In this document: positions 1-6,587 of the stretch, one piece after another
Layout of the letters: each line of letters starts with the position of its first letter
How positions within the stretch are numbered: position 1 is the first letter of the stretch
Source of the DNA: SCUN01 sp964343975
GTDB lineage: Bacteria > Acidobacteriota > Vicinamibacteria > Vicinamibacterales > SCN-69-37
Assembly: GCA_964343975.1 (NCBI GenBank)
Contig: CAYFLU010000124.1
Coordinates: 1 to 9,899, forward strand
Reading direction: 5' to 3'
DNA length: 9,899 nucleotides
Notes under the pieces: generated by a model
Database searches by the model: none
The model's input: only the letters and a program-made list of their open reading frames with translations
Told to the model about the DNA's origin: nothing
Made by a program: the position numbers and the translations under genes

Positions 1-1
1 C

Positions 2-145
2 GGAGCGGATTCGGTCGACACGGGCGAGTTGGTCATGGCCTTCGAGGAAGAGTTCGGTATCGAGATCCCGGATGAGGATGCCGAGAAGATCACGCGCGTG
101 AAGGAAGCCGTCAGCTACATCGAAGGCCACGCGAAGAAGAAGTAA
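2..145 (+). CDS. acpP: Acyl carrier protein, 3' end (partial at window start)
   Basis: The last 47 codons of an acyl carrier protein are visible, ending in a TAA stop; the 5' part lies before the window. ACP carries growing acyl chains on a 4'-phosphopantetheine arm in fatty-acid synthesis in the cytoplasm. The arm attachment site is seen as the serine in ADSVD (codon at 11-13), at the start of helix II, followed by the acidic stretch EEEFGIEIPDEDAEKI typical of the family and a basic Lys-Lys-Lys end. The next gene is fabF, the usual neighbour, 25 bases downstream. One oddity is a glycine (codon 23-25) where most ACPs have valine in the DS-x-DTVEL motif. The identification is secure despite truncation. 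Confidence 0.95.
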   Translation, partial: GADSVDTGELVMAFEEEFGIEIPDEDAEKITRVKEAVSYIEGHAKKK

Positions 146-158
146 GTCGAAGGAAAGC

Positions 159-165
159 GGAGGAG
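159..165 (+). promoter_or_regulatory. Strong Shine-Dalgarno site of fabF
   Basis: The sequence GGAGGAG lies 5 bases before the TTG at 171. It is the best ribosome binding site in the window and decides the choice of a TTG start for fabF, whose protein then begins MARRVVITGVG as expected for the family. Confidence 0.85.
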
Positions 166-170
166 ACGCG

Positions 171-1409
171 TTGGCACGGCGAGTCGTCATCACCGGCGTC
201 GGATTAGTCTCATCGGTCGGGATCGGCACGGAGGCCACCTGGCAGGCGTTGTTGGCCGGCCAGAGCGGCATCGGGCCGATCACGCACTTCGATGCGTCCG
301 TGTTTGCGGCGCGCATCGCCGGTGAGGTCAAAGGATTCGACCCGCTGCAGTTCCTGGAAAAGAAGGAAGTCAAGAAGATGGACGCCTTCATCCAGTACGC
401 GCTGGCGGCGTCGACCTTCGCCATGCAGGACGCGCAACTCACCATCACGCCCGAGTTCGCGGATGACGCGGGCGTGTTCATCGCGTCGGGGATCGGCGGG
501 TTCCGCACGATCGAGAACGAGCACGAGGAACTGATGAAGGGCGGCCCGCGCCGCATTTCGCCGTTCTTCATCCCGGCCTCGATCATCAACCTGGCCGCGG
601 GCCATGTGTCGATCCGCTTCGGCGCCAAGGGCCCGAACCTCGCGACGTGCACCGCGTGCACGGCGTCGGCGCATGCGATCGGCGAGTCGTTCGAGATCAT
701 CCGGCGCGGTGACGCGCGTGTGATGATCGCCGGTGGCTCGGAAGCCGCGATCACGCCGATGAGCGTCGGCGGCTTCGCGTCGATGCGCGCGCTGTCCACG
801 CGCAACGACGAGCCGACCAAGGCGAGTCGCCCCTTCGAGAAAGACCGCGACGGCTTCGTCATCGGTGAAGGCTCGGGCATCCTCATCCTCGAGGAACTCG
901 AGTTTGCCAAGGCGCGCGGCGCCCAGATCTACGCCGAGATCGTCGGATACGGGTTGTCGGGGGATGCGTTTCACCTCACCGGACAGCCGCCCGACGCCAA
1001 CGGCGCGCAGCGCTCGATGAAGATGGCCATCCGCAAGGCGGGCATCTCGCCGAGCGAGGTCAACTACATCAACGCCCACGGCACGTCGACGCCGATCAAC
1101 GATCCCACCGAGACGCTCGCGGTGCGCGAGACGTTCGGCGAACATGCCTACAAGCTGGCGATGTCGTCCACCAAGTCGATGACCGGGCATCTGCTCGGCG
1201 CGGCGGGTGGGCTCGAAGCCGGCATCTCGGCGCTCGCGGTGAGACGCCAGATCGCGCCGCCCACCATCAATCTCGACACGCCCGATCCGGCGTGCGACCT
1301 CGACTACGTGCCGCATACGGCGCGTCCGATGACGATCAATTACGCGTTGTCGAACTCGTTCGGATTCGGCGGCACGAACGGTACCTTGTTGCTGAAGAAG
1401 TACGAGTAG
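171..1409 (+). CDS. fabF: Beta-ketoacyl-ACP synthase II
   Basis: KAS II condenses malonyl-ACP with acyl-ACP in fatty-acid chain elongation. The 412-residue length is exactly that of the family. The protein starts with the conserved VVITGVGLVSSVG strand-loop. The catalytic triad is complete and numbered as in E. coli FabF: nucleophile Cys163 in TACTAS, His303 in NAHGTSTP and His340 in STKSMTGHLLGAAG, with Lys335 in the same motif. The glycine-rich end SNSFGFGGTNG (394-404) is present. Translation starts at TTG behind a strong GGAGGAG site. It follows acpP, as in most bacteria, but is followed 4 bases later by etfB rather than the common rnc, so it is probably co-transcribed with the ETF genes. 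The identity is certain; FabF versus FabB is supported by length and the acpP linkage. Confidence 0.97.
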   Translation: MARRVVITGVGLVSSVGIGTEATWQALLAGQSGIGPITHFDASVFAARIAGEVKGFDPLQFLEKKEVKKMDAFIQYALAASTFAMQDAQLTITPEFADDAGVFIASGIGGFRTIENEHEELMKGGPRRISPFFIPASIINLAAGHVSIRFGAKGPNLATCTACTASAHAIGESFEIIRRGDARVMIAGGSEAAITPMSVGGFASMRALSTRNDEPTKASRPFEKDRDGFVIGEGSGILILEELEFAKARGAQIYAEIVGYGLSGDAFHLTGQPPDANGAQRSMKMAIRKAGISPSEVNYINAHGTSTPINDPTETLAVRETFGEHAYKLAMSSTKSMTGHLLGAAGGLEAGISALAVRRQIAPPTINLDTPDPACDLDYVPHTARPMTINYALSNSFGFGGTNGTLLLKKYE

Positions 1410-1413
1410 CCCC

Positions 1414-2175
1414 GTGAAGATTGCGGTCTGCATCAAGCAGGTGGTCACGCGCGAGTGGCAAGTGCGCGTCAACGACGACAAGACATGGGTCCGCGACGCG
1501 GACGCGAGCTGGGAACTGAACGAACCCGACGCGTACGCGCTCGAAGAGGGCCTGCGGCTCAAGGAGAAGCACGGCGGCGAAGTCGTCGTGATCTCGGCCG
1601 GCCCGTCGCGCGCGACGCAGGTGATTCGCGAAGCGCTCGCCCGCGGCGCCGATCGCGCCATTCACGTGGAAGGCGATCAGTTCGCCACGGCCGACGCCTT
1701 TGTCGTGGCTGATGCGCTGGCGTCCGCGCTTAAGGACGAGTCGGTGGACCTCGTCCTCACCGGTTTGCAGTCGGATGATCAGGGCTTTGCGCAGGTCGGC
1801 GTGCTCCTCGCCGAGAAGCTCGGCATCGCGCACTCGACCATCATCATGGAAGTGCAGGTCGACGGCGCGACGCTGAAGGTGAAGCGCGAGCTCGAAGGCG
1901 GCTGGTTCCAGTGGATCTCGATGCCGCTGCCGGCGGCCATCACGATCCAGAGCGGGATCAACCAGCTCCGGTACGCCACGCTGAAAGGCATCATGGCGGC
2001 CAAGAAGAAGGAAATCAAAGTGGTGGCGGCGCCCTCCGGCGCGGCGGCCAAGCAGCGGATCGCGTCCATCTATCTGCCGCAGAAGAGCAAACAGACGCGC
2101 ATGATCACCGGTTCGCCGTCGGAAGCGGCCAAGGAACTCGCGCGCGTGCTGCGCGAAGACGCGAGGGTGTTCTGA
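1414..2175 (+). CDS. etfB: Electron transfer flavoprotein beta subunit
   Basis: EtfB (253 aa) forms the AMP-binding half of the ETF heterodimer, a soluble carrier taking electrons from acyl-CoA and other dehydrogenases. The N-terminus MKIAVCIKQVV is typical. The nucleotide loop region TGLQSDDQGFAQVG (116-129) and the family signature spanning about 157-199 (VKRELEGG, LPAAITIQSGIN, RYATL, IMAAKKK) are clear. Leu190 matches the recognition-loop leucine (human Leu195) that docks to partner dehydrogenases. A GTG start is chosen 4 bases after the fabF stop; no good ribosome site is seen, so coupled translation is likely. The stop overlaps the etfA start by one base. Canonical rather than electron-bifurcating ETF is favoured by the nearby predicted quinone reductase, but the sequence alone does not settle this. 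Confidence 0.95.
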   Translation: MKIAVCIKQVVTREWQVRVNDDKTWVRDADASWELNEPDAYALEEGLRLKEKHGGEVVVISAGPSRATQVIREALARGADRAIHVEGDQFATADAFVVADALASALKDESVDLVLTGLQSDDQGFAQVGVLLAEKLGIAHSTIIMEVQVDGATLKVKRELEGGWFQWISMPLPAAITIQSGINQLRYATLKGIMAAKKKEIKVVAAPSGAAAKQRIASIYLPQKSKQTRMITGSPSEAAKELARVLREDARVF

Positions 2176-3137
2176 TGGCCTCGTCACTCACGCTCGTCAT
2201 TGCGGAACAGAAGGACGGCGCGGTCAATCGCGCGTCGTGGGAAGCGATCGCGGCGGCTCAGCAGATGGGCGGCCCGGTGAAGGTCGCGGTGGCGGGTGCG
2301 GCCGCGCATGTGGCCACGGCGGCGCAGGAACTCGCGACCGCGGCGGTGGCCGAAGTGATTGCGCTCGGGCACGACGCGCTCACCGGCTACACGGCCGATG
2401 GCTTCACGCAGGCGGTGGCGGCGCTCATCACGGCGGAGGCCCCGTCGCATGTCGTGTTCGCGCACACCTATCAAACGCGCGACTACGCGCCGCGCGTCGC
2501 CGCGCGGCTCGATCGCGCCATCGCAACCGACGTCATCGCCATCAAGGACGCCTCGCTCTACGTCCGCCAGATGTTCCAGGGCAAGGTCAACGCCGACATC
2601 GCACTCGAAGGTCCGGCACCGCACCTCGTGACCGTGCAGATCGGCGCGTTCCGCGCCGACAGCGCCGCCAAGGGCAGCGCGCCCGTGCGCACCGCGGCCG
2701 CGTCGGTCGACGCCTCCGCCATTCGCCAGACGGCCGAGGCGCCGTTCCGCGAAGCCAAGCAGGCCGTGGACCTCACGCAGGCCGAGCGCATCGTCTCGGT
2801 CGGCCGCGGCATCAAGGCGCCCGAGAACATCGAGATCGCCAAGCAGCTCGCCGCGGCGATGAACGCCGAGATCTCCGCGTCGCGTCCGATTTGCGACGCC
2901 GGTTGGCTCCCGATGGAACGCCAGGTCGGCAGCTCGGGGCAGACCGTCGCGCCGAAGCTCTACCTCGCGCTCGGCATCTCCGGTGCGATTCAGCACGTGG
3001 TCGGCATGAAAGGCGCCAAGACCATCGTCGCGATCAACAAGGATCCGGAAGCGCCGATCTTCGAGATCGCCGACTACGGCATCGCGGGCGATCTCTTCGA
3101 GATCGTGCCGGCCCTGATTGACGCCCTGAAGAGCTAG
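2175..3137 (+). CDS. etfA: Electron transfer flavoprotein alpha subunit
   Basis: EtfA (320 aa) carries the redox-active FAD and pairs with EtfB. The ATG at 2175 overlaps the etfB stop (TGATG) and has GAGGG 7 bases upstream; the frame is open further upstream but the family N-terminus, SLTLVIAEQ, begins here. The N-terminal adenine-nucleotide-hydrolase-like domain covers roughly 1-190. The C-terminal FAD domain begins near IVSVGRG (206-212). It has SR at 236-237 (human Ser248-Arg249), GSSGQTVAP (252-260), GISGAIQH (267-274, His274 equivalent to human His286) and the near-invariant block INKDPEAPIFEIADYG (287-302). Human Thr266, which contacts flavin N5, is Ser254 here; this keeps the hydroxyl. 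Co-transcription with fabF and etfB is likely. Confidence 0.96.
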   Translation: MASSLTLVIAEQKDGAVNRASWEAIAAAQQMGGPVKVAVAGAAAHVATAAQELATAAVAEVIALGHDALTGYTADGFTQAVAALITAEAPSHVVFAHTYQTRDYAPRVAARLDRAIATDVIAIKDASLYVRQMFQGKVNADIALEGPAPHLVTVQIGAFRADSAAKGSAPVRTAAASVDASAIRQTAEAPFREAKQAVDLTQAERIVSVGRGIKAPENIEIAKQLAAAMNAEISASRPICDAGWLPMERQVGSSGQTVAPKLYLALGISGAIQHVVGMKGAKTIVAINKDPEAPIFEIADYGIAGDLFEIVPALIDALKS

Positions 3138-3138
3138 C

Positions 3139-3146
3139 GGTACGCT
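3139..3146 (+). promoter_or_regulatory. Possible -10 element upstream of the small lipoprotein gene
   Basis: GGTACGCT lies in the 23-base gap after etfA. Its TACGCT matches only the TAnnnT skeleton of a -10 hexamer, and no -35 is obvious. A start of transcription about 7 bases downstream (near 3153) would give a leader of about 8 bases. It is listed because the other two gaps contain stronger GGTAnAAT boxes at similar places. The adjacent bases 3144-3159 can form a short stem (GCTGCC / GGCGGC with one G-T pair), without a T tract. Confidence 0.3.
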
Positions 3147-3160
3147 GCCTTCTGGCGGCA

Positions 3161-3559
3161 ATGAAGAAAAGCGCGGCAGTCGATCTGTCACTCGTGTGCG
3201 CGGTTGCGGCGGCGGCATTGGCGGCCGGCTGCGGCTCGCGTCCCACCACCAACACCAAAGCTCCCGGCGCCTCCGGCGGGTGGGAGTCGTGCGTCGACCA
3301 GAATCAGAAAGTCGTCGACTCGCAGAACTGCGTCGACGAATCGCGCCGTCCGCACGGCGCGGGCTACGTGCCGTTCTACCGCTATTACTACTACCCGAGC
3401 CGCGAACTCGTGCCGCCGATCGGCAGCCCGGCCACGGGGGGCTCGTTCACGCGCCTGGCGCCGGGCGGCAGCGCCGGCAACGCGAACTCGGGCGGCGCCA
3501 CGTCGTCGGTGACGCGCGGCGGCTTCGGGTCGTCGGCCAGCGCGAGCGCGGGCGAGTAG
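3161..3559 (+). CDS. Small predicted lipoprotein with YgiB (DUF1190)-like tail
   Basis: This 132-residue protein has an N-terminal export signal: MKK, a hydrophobic stretch (about 9-22) and the lipobox-like LAAGC with Cys24 as predicted lipidation site. The mature part has two cysteines 13 residues apart (Cys44, Cys57), a tyrosine-rich patch FYRYYYYPS (72-80), and a low-complexity Gly/Ser/Ala tail containing VTRGGFG (117-123). E. coli YgiB, also a Cys-anchored protein, has, as I recall it, a similarly spaced cysteine pair and a VTRGGFG tail motif, and its gene precedes ygiC. Here a YgiC homologue follows after 4 bases. I therefore infer a reduced YgiB-like protein, though overall similarity is low and the length is well under that of YgiB. 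Its biochemical function is unknown. It should be anchored to a membrane facing the periplasm. It could alternatively be an unrelated lipoprotein that shares composition. Confidence 0.7.
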   Translation: MKKSAAVDLSLVCAVAAAALAAGCGSRPTTNTKAPGASGGWESCVDQNQKVVDSQNCVDESRRPHGAGYVPFYRYYYYPSRELVPPIGSPATGGSFTRLAPGGSAGNANSGGATSSVTRGGFGSSASASAGE

Positions 3560-3563
3560 GCGC

Positions 3564-4703
3564 ATGGAACGACGTCGCCGCACGCCGCGCACCGACTGGG
3601 TCTCGAAGGTCGAAGAGGTCGGCCTGATCTATCACCACACCCAGGATCAGCCGTACTGGGACGAGTCGGCGTACTACGCGTTCACCGCCAAAGAGATCGA
3701 CACGCTCGACGCCGCGACGAACGAACTGCAACGCGTGTATCTTGAAGCGGCGCAGCACGTGATCGATCGCAAGCGCTACGCCGAGCTCGGAATTCCGCCG
3801 CAGGCGATTCCGATGATCGAGTGGTCGTGGAACAACGAGCCGCCGGCGATCTACGGCCGCTTCGACCTGGCGTGGGACGGCACCGGTGCGCCGAAGCTGC
3901 TCGAGTACAACGCCGACACGCCGACCGCGCTGCTCGAAGCGAGTGTCGTGCAGTGGTACTGGCTGAAGGACGTCAGTCCGAACGCCGATCAGTTCAACTC
4001 GATTCACGAGCGCCTCGTGAAGAAGTGGCGCGAGTTGCAGCCGTACCTCACCGGCTCACCGCTGTACTTCACGCACCTCGACGACCAGATGGGCGAGGAC
4101 CTCATGACGGCCACGTATCAGCGGGATATCGCAGAAGAAGCCGGGCTCTCGACGGCGGGTGTGCTCATCAAGGACATCGGCTGGGACCACGACGCGCGGC
4201 GGTTCGTCGACGATGTGGGGCATCCGATCCGGTCGATCTTCAAGTTGTATCCGTGGGAATGGATGGTGCACGAGGCGTTCGGACCGCAGCTGCTCGTCAC
4301 GTATCCCGAGATGCAGTGGATTGAGCCGATCTGGAAGATGCTCTTTGCCAACAAGGGCATGCTGGCGATCCTCTGGGATTTGTTCCCCGGGCATCCGAAT
4401 CTCTTGAAGGCGCACCTCGGTGCGCCCGACGGCATGACGGAATACGCGCGCAAGCCGCTGCTCTCGCGCGAAGGCGCGAACGTCACGCTCGTCACGCGTG
4501 CCGGGACGACGGCGACGGCGGGCGACTACGGCGAAGAAGGGTTCGTCTATCAGGCGCTGGCGCCGATTCCCGTGCTCGACGGGCGTCGGCCCGTACTCGG
4601 CACGTGGGTCATTGACGGGGAAGCCGCAGGGCTCGGCATCCGGGAATCCGACGGGCCGATCACCGACAACCGCAGCCGGTTCGTGCCGCATCTGTTCACG
4701 TAG
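3564..4703 (+). CDS. ygiC: YgiC-type ATP-grasp protein (glutathionylspermidine synthase-like)
   Basis: This 379-residue protein aligns along its length with E. coli YgiC/YjfC, relatives of the synthetase half of glutathionylspermidine synthetase/amidase. The CHAP-type amidase domain of that bifunctional enzyme is absent. Recognisable blocks are YGRFDLAWDGTG (97-108), LLEYNADTPTALLEA (112-126), DQFNS (142-146), FKLYPWEWM (226-234), KPLLSREGANV (297-307), YGEEGF (322-327) and RFVPHLF (372-378). Arg99, Asp101, Glu114 and Asn116 are placed like the ATP/Mg-binding residues of the family, and Arg302 in SREG like its mobile-loop arginine. ATP-dependent amide-bond formation is therefore likely, but the substrates are unknown; E. 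coli YgiC and YjfC are reported not to make glutathionylspermidine. The tight link to a YgiB-like lipoprotein suggests the two act together. No signal peptide is seen, so it is cytoplasmic. Confidence 0.9.
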   Translation: MERRRRTPRTDWVSKVEEVGLIYHHTQDQPYWDESAYYAFTAKEIDTLDAATNELQRVYLEAAQHVIDRKRYAELGIPPQAIPMIEWSWNNEPPAIYGRFDLAWDGTGAPKLLEYNADTPTALLEASVVQWYWLKDVSPNADQFNSIHERLVKKWRELQPYLTGSPLYFTHLDDQMGEDLMTATYQRDIAEEAGLSTAGVLIKDIGWDHDARRFVDDVGHPIRSIFKLYPWEWMVHEAFGPQLLVTYPEMQWIEPIWKMLFANKGMLAILWDLFPGHPNLLKAHLGAPDGMTEYARKPLLSREGANVTLVTRAGTTATAGDYGEEGFVYQALAPIPVLDGRRPVLGTWVIDGEAAGLGIRESDGPITDNRSRFVPHLFT

Positions 4704-4706
4704 CCT

Positions 4707-4733
4707 CCGGCGTGTTGCGCGGCGCGAAGCCGG
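4707..4733 (+). repeat. Imperfect inverted repeat after ygiC
   Basis: CCGGC (4707-4711) pairs with GCCGG (4729-4733). Inside, TTGCGC (4715-4720) can pair with GCGCGAA (4722-4728) with a bulge. The hairpin lies 4 bases after the ygiC stop and could end that transcript, but there is no T tract, so it is not a typical intrinsic terminator. Its right arm touches the predicted -10 box of the next gene. Confidence 0.35.
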
Positions 4734-4739
4734 TAGAAT
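4732..4739 (+). promoter_or_regulatory. Predicted -10 element, leaderless start for the Fe-S oxidoreductase
   Basis: GGTAGAAT contains TAGAAT, one base off the TATAAT consensus. Transcription about 7 bases after it would begin at the A of the ATG at 4746, giving a leaderless message. This fits the complete lack of a Shine-Dalgarno sequence before that ATG. No convincing -35 hexamer is seen at the proper distance (TTGCGC at 4715-4720 is too close). Confidence 0.5.
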
Positions 4740-4745
4740 AACGGC

Positions 4746-6587
4746 ATGCACTGGGAAGTCTGGGCGTTTCGCCTCGTGTTCCTCGCGTTTGTCGGGTGGT
4801 TTGCGCAGCAGATGGCGTTTCGGTGGCGCCTGATCGCGGCGGCGCCGCAGCCGTTCTCGACCGACGACCTCTCGGCGCGCACCGACCGGTTCATCACCGA
4901 GGTCATCTTCCAGACGAAGGTCATTGGCGGCCGGCTGTGGCCCGGGCTCGCGCACCTGGGCGTCTACTACGGCTTCGTCGCGTTCGGTCTCTACACGGCC
5001 GTGGAAGCGATCAACGGTCTCGGTCTGATCGACCTCCGCCACAACACGTTCTTCTTCGTCTATCGCCTGTTGCTCGTGCCGTTCGCCTTGAGCGTGCTCG
5101 TCGGCATCGTGGCCCTGGCGATTCGCCGCGGCATCATCCGCCCGGCGGGGCTCGGCACGACTGTGTCGAAGGAATCGATTCTCATCGCCGGGTTCATCGC
5201 GACGTTGATGGTCACCTACCTCCTCACCTTCCGGCTGGCGGAGGATTCGCTCGCCGGCCGCGTGAACTGGTGGCTGCACATGGTGATCATCCTCACGTTC
5301 CTCGGATTGATCCCGAACTCGAAGCATCTGCACTTGCTGCTGTCGCCGCTCACGGTGTTCTTCAAGTCGCCGACGCTCGGGACGGTGCCCAACCTCGATT
5401 TCGAGAAGGAAGAAGTCGGTCTCGAGACGGTGAAAGACCTCTCGAAGAAGGCCGTGCTCGACGCGATCACGTGCGTGGAATGCGGCCGCTGCCAGGATAA
5501 CTGCCCAGCGTTTGGCACGGGCAAGCTGCTCAATCCGAAGACGCTGATCCTGCAGAACGAGGCGGCGCTCCTGGCCGGCGAACGCGACAAGAAGCTCGTC
5601 GATGTCTACGACAGCGGCGTGCTGTGGCAGTGCACGACCTGCGGCGCCTGCGAGCAGGCCTGTCCGGTGGGCGTCGAGCACACGCCGGTGATCATCGGCG
5701 CGCGTCGCGGCCTCGTGTCGAACGGCGAAGCGGCGGAGTATCTCACCACGACCTACACGAACCTCGAACGGCGCCAGAACATCTGGGGCCTCATGTACGA
5801 CCAGCGCGCGAAGTTCGTGCAGTCGGCCGAGGTCGAGATCTTCGATCCGAAGAAGCACGAGTATCTGATCTGGCTCGGCTGCGCGGGCGCGTTCGAGGCG
5901 GACTACCAGAAGTCGATGCGGTCGCTCTTCGACATCCTGCGCGCGAACGGCAAGACCTTCGGCGTGCTGTCGAAGGAGAAGTGCACGGGCGATATCGCCA
6001 AGCGCACCGGCAACGAGTACATGTTCCAGGAACTGGCCAACGAGAACATCGAGACGCTGAAGGCGTCGGGCACGAAGAAGATCGTCACCTCCTGCCCGCA
6101 CTGCCTGAAGACGATCGCGCACGATTACCGCCTCATGGGCTACGAAGTCGAAACGGTGCACTCGGCGACGCTCGTCGAGGAACTCACGCGGCACGTGGCG
6201 GTGGAGTGGACCGAGCGCGACGCGGTGACGTACCACGACCCGTGTTATCTCGGCCGCTACGCGAACACGCACGCGGAGCCGCGCACGCTCCTCAACCGCT
6301 TCGGCGCCGATGTGAAGGATCCGGCGCGCGCGCACGACAACCCGTTCTGCTGCGGCGCCGGCGGCGGCTTGCTCTTCGAAGAGCATGAAGCCGGCAAGCG
6401 CATCAGCCAGGAGCGGTTCGAACAGCTGCAGGCCACCGGCGCGGGCAAGGTCGTGATGGCGTGCCCGTTCTGCTCGATCATGCTCAAGGGCGCGCAGGCG
6501 AGCGCGAATGCGCAGGTCGAAATGGTGGACCTGATGTCCTACGTCGACGGCCAGTTGAAGAAGGTCGAGCCGGGCACGCACGAATGA
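4746..6587 (+). CDS. Membrane Fe-S oxidoreductase, probable ETF:menaquinone oxidoreductase
   Basis: This 613-residue protein has a NarI-like membrane part and an HdrD/GlpC-like Fe-S part. About five hydrophobic segments lie within 1-205, with His70, His178, His194 and His196 as candidate haem b ligands. Two 4Fe-4S motifs follow: Cys243-246-249-253 and Cys296-299-302-306, each ending CP. Then come two cysteine-rich CCG-type domains: Cys379, Cys413, Cys450/453, and Cys500, Cys535-536, Cys573/576. The first has lost one cysteine of its CCG (KCTGD at 412-416), while the second is intact (CCGAGGG). Proteins of this build have been described as EMO, moving electrons from ETF to menaquinone in the cytoplasmic membrane, and etfBA lies upstream, so this role is inferred. 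A GlpC-like or other quinone-linked Fe-S role remains possible. The stop overlaps the next gene by 4 bases. Confidence 0.85.
   Translation: MHWEVWAFRLVFLAFVGWFAQQMAFRWRLIAAAPQPFSTDDLSARTDRFITEVIFQTKVIGGRLWPGLAHLGVYYGFVAFGLYTAVEAINGLGLIDLRHNTFFFVYRLLLVPFALSVLVGIVALAIRRGIIRPAGLGTTVSKESILIAGFIATLMVTYLLTFRLAEDSLAGRVNWWLHMVIILTFLGLIPNSKHLHLLLSPLTVFFKSPTLGTVPNLDFEKEEVGLETVKDLSKKAVLDAITCVECGRCQDNCPAFGTGKLLNPKTLILQNEAALLAGERDKKLVDVYDSGVLWQCTTCGACEQACPVGVEHTPVIIGARRGLVSNGEAAEYLTTTYTNLERRQNIWGLMYDQRAKFVQSAEVEIFDPKKHEYLIWLGCAGAFEADYQKSMRSLFDILRANGKTFGVLSKEKCTGDIAKRTGNEYMFQELANENIETLKASGTKKIVTSCPHCLKTIAHDYRLMGYEVETVHSATLVEELTRHVAVEWTERDAVTYHDPCYLGRYANTHAEPRTLLNRFGADVKDPARAHDNPFCCGAGGGLLFEEHEAGKRISQERFEQLQATGAGKVVMACPFCSIMLKGAQASANAQVEMVDLMSYVDGQLKKVEPGTHE

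Noticed and set aside
210..1661. 483-codon open frame on the minus strand opposite fabF and etfB
   Set aside because: It crosses two well-identified genes, has no motif and shows the same GC-driven shadow composition.
1911..2174. Upstream extension of etfA giving a 408-residue protein
   Set aside because: The extra residues overlap the conserved C-terminal part of etfB in another frame and resemble no ETF alpha. The ATG at 2175, with GAGGG before it, matches the family N-terminus.
3144..3159. Short hairpin as a terminator of the fabF-etfBA unit
   Set aside because: The stem is only six pairs including a G-T, it has no T tract, and stems this short are expected by chance in high-GC DNA.
3564..4703. 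True bifunctional glutathionylspermidine synthetase/amidase
   Set aside because: The N-terminal cysteine amidase domain is missing and the sequence follows YgiC/YjfC throughout, so the enzyme name should not be transferred.
6461..6583. Upstream extension of the DUF374 acyltransferase
   Set aside because: The extension overlaps the last CxxC motif of the Fe-S oxidoreductase and is Arg/Gly-rich noise. The ATGA overlap start at 6584 is better.
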